Shown here in pieces: positions 54,945 through 64,000 of a stretch of DNA of 64,000 nt. The stretch's first letter is position 1. Every line of letters starts with the position of its first letter. Below the pieces are notes generated by a model. The model was not told the origin of the DNA. It searched no databases and worked only from the letters and a program-made list of their open reading frames with translations. Made by a program: the position numbers and the translations under genes. The DNA is from Holothuria scabra (lineage: Eukaryota; Echinodermata; Holothuroidea; Aspidochirotida; Holothuriidae): positions 21,345,318 through 21,409,317 of the forward strand of contig CM074188.1 in NCBI GenBank assembly GCA_037179385.1. The letters run 5' to 3'.

Positions 54945-57900
54945 TCTTGGTGTTGCTTTGCAAGAGCTGAAGTTCCTTGCGTTGCGTACCGGTACCATAT
55001 CCCTCTACGTCTCAATGCAAGTAGCATGGATTGTCAAACTGGTGGGAAAGGAACACATGCCCCAACTGTGACACGGTAACATGCAAAATGACTAAAAAGG
55101 GTTATCTCCCGGCCTGTCGAACAGGCAAATGGTGTTGGTGAGCAACTTTCTGCTAGCTCACCTCACATACGTACTGACATGTTAAGGGCGAGACATGCAT
55201 GCAGGACCATTTAAAAGAGATACAAGAGTGGGCAACAATGAGTTACGTGCCAGTGACGACACCCCCACTAATACAAACTTTTTAGTTTGGGAACCTACAG
55301 CCATTGTATCTTTAACAAAAGGCTACACCATACACGGGAGTACCATCCTCGACAAAAAAAAAAAAAAAACAGGGCGCCTTGGGCTGCTGCGATATTGAAT
55401 GGGGAGTGGGGGATGATAATCCATTCACTGAATTTTTGCTTGCTTTTGTCGAGGATTGTCGGAAATTAGTTTTCGGTCTTCAGGAATTCTTGGCAGTTGA
55501 TAGAAAAAAGTTGCGTCTTTTGAACGAGTCAGGGGTCCATGGCAAATATCATGGTATGGGCACACTAAAGAACAATTGCTGAATGGCAATACAATAAAAG
55601 CAGCTTTGAAATACTTCAAGGGGAAGAAGTGTGATCAGTAATTTGATTTCAGTCATTTCTTTGGTTTCTGGCAATAATTAGTAACTGAAAAACGCACAAA
55701 ACATAAGTTATACAATACTTAATTGCAGAAAAAACCCACTCTAAAACAAGGGCGCGCTATGCAAGAAATAGAGACATTGACCTGACATGAACCTTCTTAG
55801 AACAAATGACATCGTTCATCTGCCAAACATCCCTTCACATGCCTTTTTTGAACCATGAACCCTCCTTCCCTCCCTCCATTTAATCCCGACCCACACACAA
55901 TCATCCCACCCCTCCCCCCCCCCCCCAGTGAATCCTCCATCCATCATATCCCGAACCACTTACCATCTACCCAACCCTTTTAATACACAAGATTCTATAT
56001 TAATGTCTGTGGTAGCTTAAAATATAGTGAACGGACATATGATGAAACTTGAAGGCTGTGTTTTGTATAATCAATATTCTAGGCCTACAGGAATTTACAG
56101 AAAAATCTCCTAACTTTACCCTTACGTCTTTTTCCTTTTTTCTTTCTTTCTTTTTGAAACCTCATTACAGGAAGGTAACAAAGGAGGAGCATTTGGAAAA
56201 TGTAGCTGTGTCCAAACAATTAGGACGACTGCCCATTCAGAAACAAAATGTTTCGTATGGGCCCAATCTAGTCCGTCATCGGCGTTACACGAAGTAGAAA
56301 ATTGTTTAAAATGAACATCGCCCTCTATTCCTTCAAGGTTCTAAATATGGAAAATTTGTTAATAGCTGCAGCTGCATCGGCGTAGGCTGGGGGTGCGGGG
56401 GACGCGGACGCACCTCCCCGCACCAGGTGGAGTTCCGCTTAAAAAAATAGGCAAAAAAGAAGCTCAACAAGACAACCGTGTGCACCTGACCGCCGTCTAC
56501 CCAGCACATCAGTCTTGTCCCTATAAGAGGAAACATATAAATTTATCTGACAGCTTTCGTATACGCCTTTTTAAGCAGCGCATAGGCGATAATGTATATT
56601 TTATAATGAGAATTTTTCTCATGGAATACATTGGCAATATATGTTACTCTAACTCTTATCAATACCTTCAGGTAGCAACTTTTGGAGAAGCACAGTAGCA
56701 AATATTGAAAGCTGTTTACGAATTACCTGGCAAAAGACTGGTGGCTTCTTGAGTGGCATGAAGGTTTGTTGGGCAATTGAAAGTGTCAAGATGCAGAACC
56801 TGGTTGTACGTTTTGTCATGGAAATCTTCTTTAATGAACTAATTGTGGCGCGCTTCGCGCATTTCTCACTACTTACACTCCACCACATGACCATTTTTAA
56901 GCCAGTAGGTAAGGGGGCCTTCAGATGAAGGTTCGTTCACAAAGTATCGTTTTCTTAGATAAAATGTTCTCCCCTTCCACTTAGCCAAAATTAGAATTCA
57001 TATTTTCCGCCATATGATTAGTTAAAAAATCCCAAAGACTTAAACCATTTTACATTTAAGCAACCTTAAATTAACAAAAATATCTCAGTGGGACGGCACA
57101 TTTACGTAGTGACAAAGTAAGGATCCCAATCCTGTAAAGAAACCCTATGACGCATAGAAAATTTTACGCAGACTTCGGGATTGATTGAGGTGACCTTGTT
57201 CTTCCACCTATACAAACGCTTGTGCAAGCCTCTTTGGAATTAGAGTTCCACCTTCTCCAAAAACGCGCCCACCCAGGCTCAGACCAGCCTACGCCCCTGA
57301 GCTGGTTTAATTAAGTGCAGCAAATTTTTCAACTTACCAAAATAAGTATTTTATTCTAAGGTCATACCTTACTGTCGATATACTTGATCAGTGCAGAGTG
57401 CGGGAGCACGTTCCCTTTTCAGGAAAAAAGTCTTGATCTCCGGGTACGGTCTTAAAGGAAAACTTTGGAACGTATTTCCTAGTCCCAGGAACGATTCATG
57501 AACCTCAGTCCCTTTTTTTAAACAAAAATATTGACTACTTCACTGTACTTGACAACGCCCACGTGATTATACGTTTTAAATGTGATTTCAACCACACATG
57601 CTGCCAGTCAAAACGGAGCCAAGGGGATTGACCCACCAATGAAAACATTGGGGGAAAAATATACCGTCTTGCCCAATATTACAGGCAGATAAAAAACAAA
57701 ACAAAATATAACATTGTGTTAAACAGAGGACTTAACGGCTTTGAGAAAACATCAAATTGAGCCTATTACAATACTACATTGATAAAATGTATACATATTT
57801 GAGTATGTGAATGTGCAGCATATTTGTTTGCCCCCCCCCTCCCCCACCCCAACCCACAAACCAGAACGCCGCCCCGGAAATAAAACATATAGAACCCCTA

Positions 57901-58440
57901 TAACCACTATTGGACATCCCATCTTCCGCGGAATAACCCTTGGCAATGAAGAACTTTACCATCGCCTACTCCAACACTCTCAAGATTGCTTCATTGCCAG
58001 AGGACAGACTCTGACAAACTAGATCCAAGCCCCTGATTTGAAACATAGGCTACAGGAAAAAAGATATTACATCAGTCATAAGTAAAACAATTACAATTTG
58101 TATTCTGTTATTGGATTTAATGAAAAATCGTGCTTCTTACATGTTTTGAAATAATTAGTAGCCCTGTGCCACAAACCTAAGCCATCAGATTCAGATTGCC
58201 ATGAGATTGATTGGGTCATGAGATTTCTCTTTCAAAAGACAGAAAAGCTCGAGCCGTCCCTTGTATTTAAGAATTTCTTTCCACGGAACTATTCCTCCAG
58301 GCAGTAGGCTGTTCATACTTGAACTTTGCGGTTGAAAGATTACCTCTTGGCATCTAGCCGCATCGATATCATGCATATAGCATATCCTGTATAGGATGTT
58401 GTTATTCATCATATCATTGCTTTATCGCAAACGTGATGAA
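54945..58440. mobile_element. Unclassified 2-kb repeat, copy B, with insertions
   Basis: Collinear with 14238-16110 but stretched by about 0.25 kb of extra sequence at about 55990-56300 and by the element at 56375-57299. Matching blocks include 'tttgcaagagctgaagttcc' (54957), 'gctgaatggcaatacaataaaa' (55578), 'gcgcgctatgcaagaaatag' (55751), 'ggaaaactttggaa' (57456) and 'gaaagattacctcttggcatc' (58335). An A-rich run lies at about 55354 and a C run at about 55914. No intact protein. Confidence 0.65.
56375..57299. mobile_element. Nested inverted-repeat transposon, 925 bp
   Basis: CATCGGCGTAGGCTGG at the left is mirrored by CCAGCCTACGCCCCTG at the right. AGCTG flanks both sides (56370-56374 and 57300-57304) as a probable 5-bp target duplication. 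The matching position in copy A of the host repeat (about 15340-15362) is uninterrupted, confirming the insertion. No transposase recognised. Confidence 0.7.
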
Positions 58441-60100
58441 AGGGAAATATTTGATGGAATGCATTCTTTGAAGTAAATGTTAAGTGGTAGGTAGACCACA
58501 TGGTATCTACGAAAGGACCAAACACTGTTGGGAATAAAAACGTCGTGGCAGGTCCATGATTTAGCCGTGCCACGGGGGGGGGGGAGAATTCTCCTGAATC
58601 CCCCCTCCCAGAGAGAGTTTGAAGTTAAAAAATGAACTTGAAGAAACTACTCAAATGACATCTTCACCACTTTGAACCATATTTTCTTTACAACCAATCA
58701 AGACTTACATATGTTCGTAGCCTGAACAACAGATTGTCAGTTTAGGAGATTAGCCAGCCTTGGAAGGAATTTCGTCAGTCAGATTTCATGAGAAGGGTTC
58801 CACTATCAGATACCCTTTTAAAATATCTGGCCATGCAAGGGCAATAGATGGAAAATTGTACGAGATTTTCTACATTGACAGGATAAGACTTGTAAGTTTT
58901 GATGTGGGGTAATAGACTAATATATACTCTAGTGCAAGACGTTTATATATTTAGGGAGCGTGTGTTCACCAACTTGCCCCAGTCAGTGGCTGGCTAAGTA
59001 CATTCTTTTCCATAACTCATTTTACCTATTAGGTAAAAGCCACAAACTTCAGACTCGGTGGGAAATTCGAAAGTTTACCTTCAGAGTTAAAATAATTAAT
59101 TGAAACAAAGAAAGCGAAACAGTTTTAAGATAATGTGACTCCTGCTTCTAACATGTTCACATTAGATCGCGAAATTTTTAACTGCTAGTACTTCGAGAAC
59201 CACACATTGGATTTTCGTTGAATTCTCTAAATAATGTCCCTTTCGTTGTTTTACATAGAAAAACGTTTTGCTAATTTGTCGAAACTGATCTACATTCCTT
59301 AACTTTCCTTCAATTAAATTTCGTATAGCGCCACCGCTATGCCTGATGACCTGAGTTGCCAGATTGGTGTGTTTTGTCCCAGTGGATTTTTATTATTGTG
59401 CCGTTCCTTTCCACTTGAGTCATGCAGGTTTCTTCACACTAATGGTTTACATTTATGTCTTCAAACCATTCACTGTCAGAAAATAATTCAGGACATTGGT
59501 ATTTATTGCTTAATATCCATTGTGGTAATAGTCTCAGTATCGACCTTTTCGTGAGCTCACTTTTTGTCAAAAATTGGACACAGGACAAAAAATAGGATTA
59601 ATGCAATTTAACTGACCAGAATCTTTAGAATAAGTAGTCCTATCCCTCTAACATTCAAAATTTTATTTGAAATTGGGAACATTCTTTCAAATCCTTCAGG
59701 TTTTAACAAGTATACTAAGAGCCCTTGGGAAACCGAGAAGTGAGATGGTTGAGTAGAAACGAAAACTGTTTTCTCCTTACAATTGTTTTCAATGAGGATG
59801 AAATGTTAAAACTTCGTAGCGATTTCGTCCTTTTTTAAGGGATTACGTCCTCTCGATCTTCTGTTGATTGTACCCAAAACCCGCACTTGTCAAAGAAAAT
59901 GATAGGGAGAAAACAATCTCCATCCCGGCCAGTGTCCAAACCATCGCGCTTTCTCTGCTGCAGTCGGCAAAAAATAGTAAATAAATAAAAATAGTGACGT
60001 TAGCAGGGAGATGCCACGGTGTCAACTTTCTTGCTTCATTTATTGTCAAAATGTTATTTCAACTCTCATATACACTGAAATTGAGGAAATCAAAAAGCAT
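58441..60100. other. Unassigned DNA
   Basis: No supported gene or repeat apart from a G-run patch at about 58577. The candidate signal-peptide frame at 59881-59944 is discussed separately. Confidence 0.4.
59881..59944 (-). CDS. Speculative signal-peptide exon for the receptor
   Basis: A minus-strand ATG (59942-59944) opens MVWTLAGMEIVFSLSFSLTS, a hydrophobic leader-like segment, ending in phase 1 (GCG G|GTTTTG), the phase needed by the exon at 47739. The donor is poor, the distance is about 12 kb, and no promoter or upstream evidence was seen. Confidence 0.12.
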
Positions 60101-60357
60101 TTAAAGGGCAGGAGCCTCCCAAATTGAAGAAGTGTAGTAGACTGCCCAGTTTCATGATTGGTTGCTGGGAGTCATGTGACAATGTTTTTTCTCTTCAAAT
60201 GTGAAATTTACCAGAAATAACTGCTTGGTTTACCTTGAATATGCAATAGTAAAATCATAAAATGTAGTGAAAGATACTTTGAAGAGAAATAAGATGAAAG
60301 TTGTGTTATTTAGCTTTTTCTTAAAAATAAGTTTGGGGGACTGCTCTTTACCTTTAA
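60101..60357. mobile_element. TTAA-type MITE family 2, copy 1
   Basis: Starts TTAAAGGGCAGGAG, ends GAGCAGTCC-type inverse then CTTTACCTTTAA. About 257 bp, closely matching 62947-63207 and, inverted, 35569-35814. Confidence 0.75.
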
Positions 60358-60365
60358 GTTTATAA

Positions 60366-60471
60366 TCATCCATGATACAGGTAAGCAAAGAAATTGGAAG
60401 ATTAAAAGATGATAGATCCCAGTTGTGGCCGACTAAAATCAGACCGTCGCTTGCTGTCCAGATTCTTCTAT
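60366..60471. mobile_element. MITE family 1, half copy
   Basis: 'catccatgatacaggtaagcaaagaaatt' followed by GTGGCCGACTAAAATCAGACC and TTGCTGTCCAGATTC matches the right half of copy 2 (19685-19791). The left half is absent, replaced by the neighbouring TTAA-type MITE. Confidence 0.65.
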
Positions 60472-61620
60472 TGGAAAACGGGTTTTTTTTTTCAGGAACT
60501 GTTATATTTGCAGCAATACAAGGAAACTTTCATTTAGGCCCAAAGGTGCTATAATTTGAAATGGGGTCACCCCGTTTTAAATTTTGAGTCCGAAAATCTA
60601 AAGTAGGTCAATGAGTGATATTTTAGTTTCAAGTAACAGTTCTCCCGTCATTCAAATTTGGTTAACTCCCTTGCTAACTTTTGTACACAAGAATGAACGA
60701 AAACTATTGAATGAGCGAAAGAATAAACGAAAAATTTCAATAGTATTCCCACTTCGTTCTATAACAAAGTGTAGCTCTACCTGTCGGCTGTACAACGTCG
60801 GAGTGCCTTTATTTTTAGATTTACCCCCAAAATTCACGGCTGTCCATAAAAAGGAAGCAGTTCAATATGAATAGCGCCTTGGGATTTCTTCCTTCTGTGG
60901 AACTTTAAAATTCAATTTGATTTTCCATTTTTTTAATCAAATTTGCTTGGAAGTCATATAAAGTACTGAGTAAAATTACCTCTTGCAATAAGTATGTAAA
61001 ATAACGACTTGGGTTTAAGTACTGTCATGTTATTGCAAAATTCTTTGCCAATTTGAGATACTAAACAATTATTAACTTGAAAAAATGCCACAAAAAGACT
61101 TCAATATGTAAATTAATTTGGTCGTCACAACTTTTTGGTTTCCTTTTCCATGTCAAATGGAAATAATTTAATGGTCAAAAGTACCAGAATTTGGCATACA
61201 GATTGACAGGTTTGTTATCCTTAGTGTTTCAGTGTCTGGCTTATCGTCTCATTCACTAGGGTGCCACAAACTGAGCGTTTCTATCCACGCCGCCGCTTAA
61301 GTAAGGTATGCTGTTCTCATTTGACGTCACACGGTACCGCAATTGCCCCTCGTTGACACATAACTTGGGTGTTAATTAAGCTAAAGCGTCGGATACGTGA
61401 CAGTATAATCTATTTTTGAAAGTCTACTTAATGAAAATTTGTGGTTAATGTTGGCACATTGTATAGTAAACCTAATCCCCTTGACTGAGTGTGGTGAAGC
61501 ATGTTTTTATGTTTTCGCTAGGAAGAACAAATATGGAACGGACGTTTCCTTTCACAATGAGTTTGGTAGTCCAAGAAAAATTCAGTCGGGGAAACCGCAC
61601 CATAGCTTCCCGGTTACATT
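60472..61620. other. Unassigned DNA
   Basis: No supported gene. A full TGACGTCA palindrome occurs at 61322-61329. Confidence 0.4.
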
Positions 61621-61625
61621 CTTAT

Positions 61626-61629
61626 TTGT

Positions 61630-61671
<42 letters not shown>

Positions 61672-61672
61672 T
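61626..61672. repeat. (TTG)n microsatellite
   Basis: About 15 tandem TTG/GTT triplets. The poly-Cys/poly-Val frames across it are artefacts. Confidence 0.95.
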
Positions 61673-61904
61673 CATTTTCCAGAGCATGGGGTAGTTGCCT
61701 CACTGCTCCCCCTTTTAACTATGCAAATGTCAGAAACTAATCTCTCTTAGTAACGTCGTTAATTCTACAAGCATCAGCAAAGATATTTCAGTCCACAGTT
61801 AACCATGTATTTACGAGGTCTGGGTTGCTCGCCACCCACAGAAAGCAAACCTGCGGTTCACTAGCCTGCGTAGCGCCTCTGTTGCTGCAGCCCCTCAGTT
61901 TTTT

Positions 61905-61965
61905 TGTTTTTTTTTTGAACGAAAAGACTTCCTCATTTTTTTTTTTGAACGAAAAGACTTCGTCC
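61905..61965. repeat. 29-bp tandem duplication next to T-runs
   Basis: 'ttgaacgaaaagacttc' occurs twice (61914 and 61943), each after a run of Ts. Confidence 0.8.
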
Positions 61966-62024
61966 GCTCCTCGGGCTAACGGTTCACGGGCTTAAAGGCC
62001 CAGTTCTCTCACCCCAACAGTACC

Positions 62025-62115
62025 AATTCTCCTAACCTTCTTAATGAAGCCTCTCCCACAATTATCTGAAATATCTGAAATTCAGCCTCATCCAGGTACA
62101 ATCGCAGTTTATTGC
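62025..62115. repeat. TTGTGTCTGGATA-family fragment (inverted)
   Basis: 'accaattctcctaaccttctta', 'gcctctcccacaatt' and 'ccaggtacaatcgcagtttattgc' match 52690-52765 and, inverted, 27247-27320. Confidence 0.55.
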
Positions 62116-62127
62116 TTCAAGGTGAGT

Positions 62128-62375
62128 ATGCACGAATCCGGACAGCAAGTGATGGTCTGATTTCAGAAGGCCATAACTGGGGTCAGTCATCTTTCGGTTT
62201 CCTTGCTTACCTCTATCATGGATGGTTGTACACTAATCTATATCTTAAATTCTCCAATTGCACTAAATATGAGGGTTTGAAATTCATGTAGACAATGAAG
62301 ACGATTTAAGACTGATGGACCCCACTAATGGCGGCCTACAGTCACTAAAAACAAGCGCTAATCGGACTCGTCTAT
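62128..62375. mobile_element. MITE family 1, copy 5 (inverted)
   Basis: Starts 'atgcacgaatccgg' and ends 'atcggactcgtcta', with GATGGACCCCACTAATGGCG near the right end. Same orientation as copy 3. Confidence 0.7.
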
Positions 62376-62946
62376 ATAATCAAAACACTCCTCTCAGTAT
62401 CGTTCATGCTGTGCAACAGAAGCTTTGGTACTCAGCATTTTTGAATTGGTTGTCAATCAAAAAGCTGAGCCAACGTACCAAAATTGTAGTTTGGGGTGAG
62501 AGGTTTGGCCCTTTCAGGCAGTAAGGAGAAGATCAAAAGTTTATTGTAAAGGGGAGCTAAATGTCTGTTCCTCCCTAATTAAATGGATTGTATAGGACGC
62601 ATTTTGCGGCGTTCGAGGCACCTCGAAACTTTTCGTCCTTTCTTTTTAACTGTTTTATAAACATTTGAATATATGGGTTTGAATTGGAGAAAATTTGGAG
62701 TTAAGTGAAAGCAGAACCGCACTGGTATCACTTGATGATCTGGTTTCTCATAATTCCCTAATTTTAATTTTTATTGAGCCTGACAACTTAAGCTTATGTA
62801 GTTTTCTAATCTTGGGGGTGGGGTGTGAGGTCGTAACCACTTAACCCATAGAACGACCCTGCAAGGGTGGTGCCAAGCATGTACAAAGGTAAAAGTTTTT
62901 CAAATGCTATGGTATTATATATTGTCGTGTATATTGAGGTTAAACG

Positions 62947-63207
62947 TTAAAGGGCAGGAGCAGTCATCCCAAATTGAAGAAGTGTAGTAGACTGTCCAGT
63001 TTCATGACTGGCTGTTGGGAGTCACGTGGCAATGTTTTTTCTCTTCAAATGTGAAATTTACCAGAAATAACTGCTTGGTTTACCTTGAATATGCAATAGT
63101 AAGTCATAAAATGTAATGAAAGATACTTTAAAGAGAAATAAGATGAAAATTGCGGTTATTTAGCTTTTTCTTCAAAATTAGTTTGGAGGACTGCTCTTTA
63201 CCTTTAA
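62947..63207. mobile_element. TTAA-type MITE family 2, copy 2
   Basis: TTAAAGGGCAGGAGCAGTC at the left and GACTGCTCTTTACCTTTAA at the right form imperfect inverted ends of about 19 bp with TTAA at both edges. Near-identical body to 60101-60357. Confidence 0.8.
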
Positions 63208-63370
63208 GCAGAGGCCACCATATTTTATTTTCGTTTTATTACTGTTCCAAGTATAACTCTATTTCATAATATTTCAGGAAACATTAAATATCCAAAGAAG
63301 ATCAAACGATAAATTTCACGTTGGACGGCAATTCATCCGTAAATGAAATGGGAGAGTCTACAGCTACATA

Positions 63371-63604
63371 CACTCCAAAACAGTTGGGTAAAGTAATCAT
63401 CTGGCAACTTATGTGACAATAATGGAATTGGGTGAAATTGTTGAATTTACGTATGAATTATGTGGTTAGAGATTATGTGGTTAGAGATACCACTTTCCTT
63501 GGGTAACCCACCACTTACCTGAAATTATTGTGAAAAATTTATTTCAGTATTGTCACACACGTGACCAGCGGTTGGTGAACATTTTACCCAACTATTTTAG
63601 AGTG
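63371..63604. mobile_element. Hairpin MITE, ACTCTAAAA family, copy 3
   Basis: CACTCCAAAACAGTTGGGTAA and the inverse of TTTACCCAACTATTTTAGAGTG bound the element (read with the first 20 bases for each arm). It contains an internal 16-bp direct repeat 'attatgtggttagaga'. Confidence 0.65.
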
Positions 63605-63689
63605 AGTACAGTAATTCAAGTGGGCCTGTATTCCCCTATTTCCCTTTCAATATCTCTATATTTTGGTAAACAATCAGTTTACTGGGCAT

Positions 63690-63920
63690 TACCACACTGT
63701 TAAAAATTTCTCTGTAAATTTACATAATTTTTATGGCAAATTTTTTTCCAACCAAATAATGTTTTTTTTACAGCCAGACTGTAATCATGAAAAAACATTA
63801 AGTGTTTGTTTTTTCTTTACAGTTTTTGCATGTAAATTAGTTTACAAATGTCTACTGTAAAATCGAATTACAGAATTGTTCTGTTTTTTTTACCTTAATT
63901 TTATGTGAATTTACAGCCTA
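63690..63920. repeat. AT-rich palindromic repeat (TTTACAG-type)
   Basis: Recurring 'tttacag' and 'ctgtaaat' strings in both orientations (about 63708, 63765, 63808, 63853, 63905) resemble the AT-rich MITE at 40043-40232. The right boundary is unclear near the window end. Confidence 0.4.
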
Positions 63921-64000
63921 CTGTTTTCATTCTCGGCGTTTTAATATTTATTACAATATCGCTTTTTTTCCTTTCATATGTTATTACGTAACATACACTT

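Noticed and set aside
61439..61750. 103-codon frame with poly-Cys and 67-codon frame with poly-Val
   Set aside because: Both are translations of the (TTG)n microsatellite at 61626-61672.
1..64000. CRISPR arrays, rRNA, tRNA or bacterial operons
   Set aside because: No regular direct repeats with unique spacers, no rRNA-like blocks, no tRNA cloverleaf that I could support, and no Shine-Dalgarno-led gene series.

Overview
The window is eukaryotic nuclear DNA, AT-rich and crowded with small DNA transposons, and it holds one gene that can be reconstructed with confidence. GT-AG introns, Ig-type exons, many MITE-like hairpin elements and a decayed LINE point to an invertebrate animal. A marine deuterostome such as an echinoderm (perhaps a sea cucumber) is my best guess, but nothing in the window proves the lineage. 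I see no prokaryotic operons, rRNA, tRNA or CRISPR.

The gene lies on the minus strand between 47739 and 35106. Seventeen exons with GT-AG junctions join into one open frame of 874 codons plus a stop. The 5' end (signal peptide and perhaps more) is missing or unrecognised. The product has four Ig-like domains, a single transmembrane helix, a juxtamembrane region built from very short exons, a tyrosine-kinase-like domain and a short tail. The kinase domain keeps structural landmarks (APE, DxW, the final CW and Arg) but has lost the VAIK lysine, the HRD aspartate, the catalytic-loop asparagine and the DFG glycine. It is therefore probably a receptor pseudokinase. Two YxxM motifs suggest it works as a phosphotyrosine/PI3K docking partner. 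Two Ig exons and their intron are a recent 932-bp tandem duplication whose coding differences are almost all amino-acid replacing.

The rest is mainly repeats. 1-3.6 kb: AT-rich, with a degenerate short repeat. 3.7-11.4 kb: a decayed satellite-like array interrupted by a 1.85-kb hAT-like element and smaller ones. 12.5-13.5 kb: another degenerate tandem array. 14.2-16.1 kb: an unclassified 2-kb repeat with a second copy at 54.9-58.4 kb, the latter split by a later insertion. 16.5-17.4 kb: a decayed L1/Tx1-like LINE. 17.7-24.7 kb: MITEs, a 1-kb foldback and an 850-bp terminal-inverted-repeat element. 24.7-35 kb: mostly unassigned DNA with scattered repeats and one weak candidate for a small spliced transcript. 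47.7-64 kb, upstream of the receptor: MITEs, repeat fragments, microsatellites and unassigned DNA.

Most long open frames outside the receptor look like chance frames in low-complexity or repeat DNA and are not annotated as genes.
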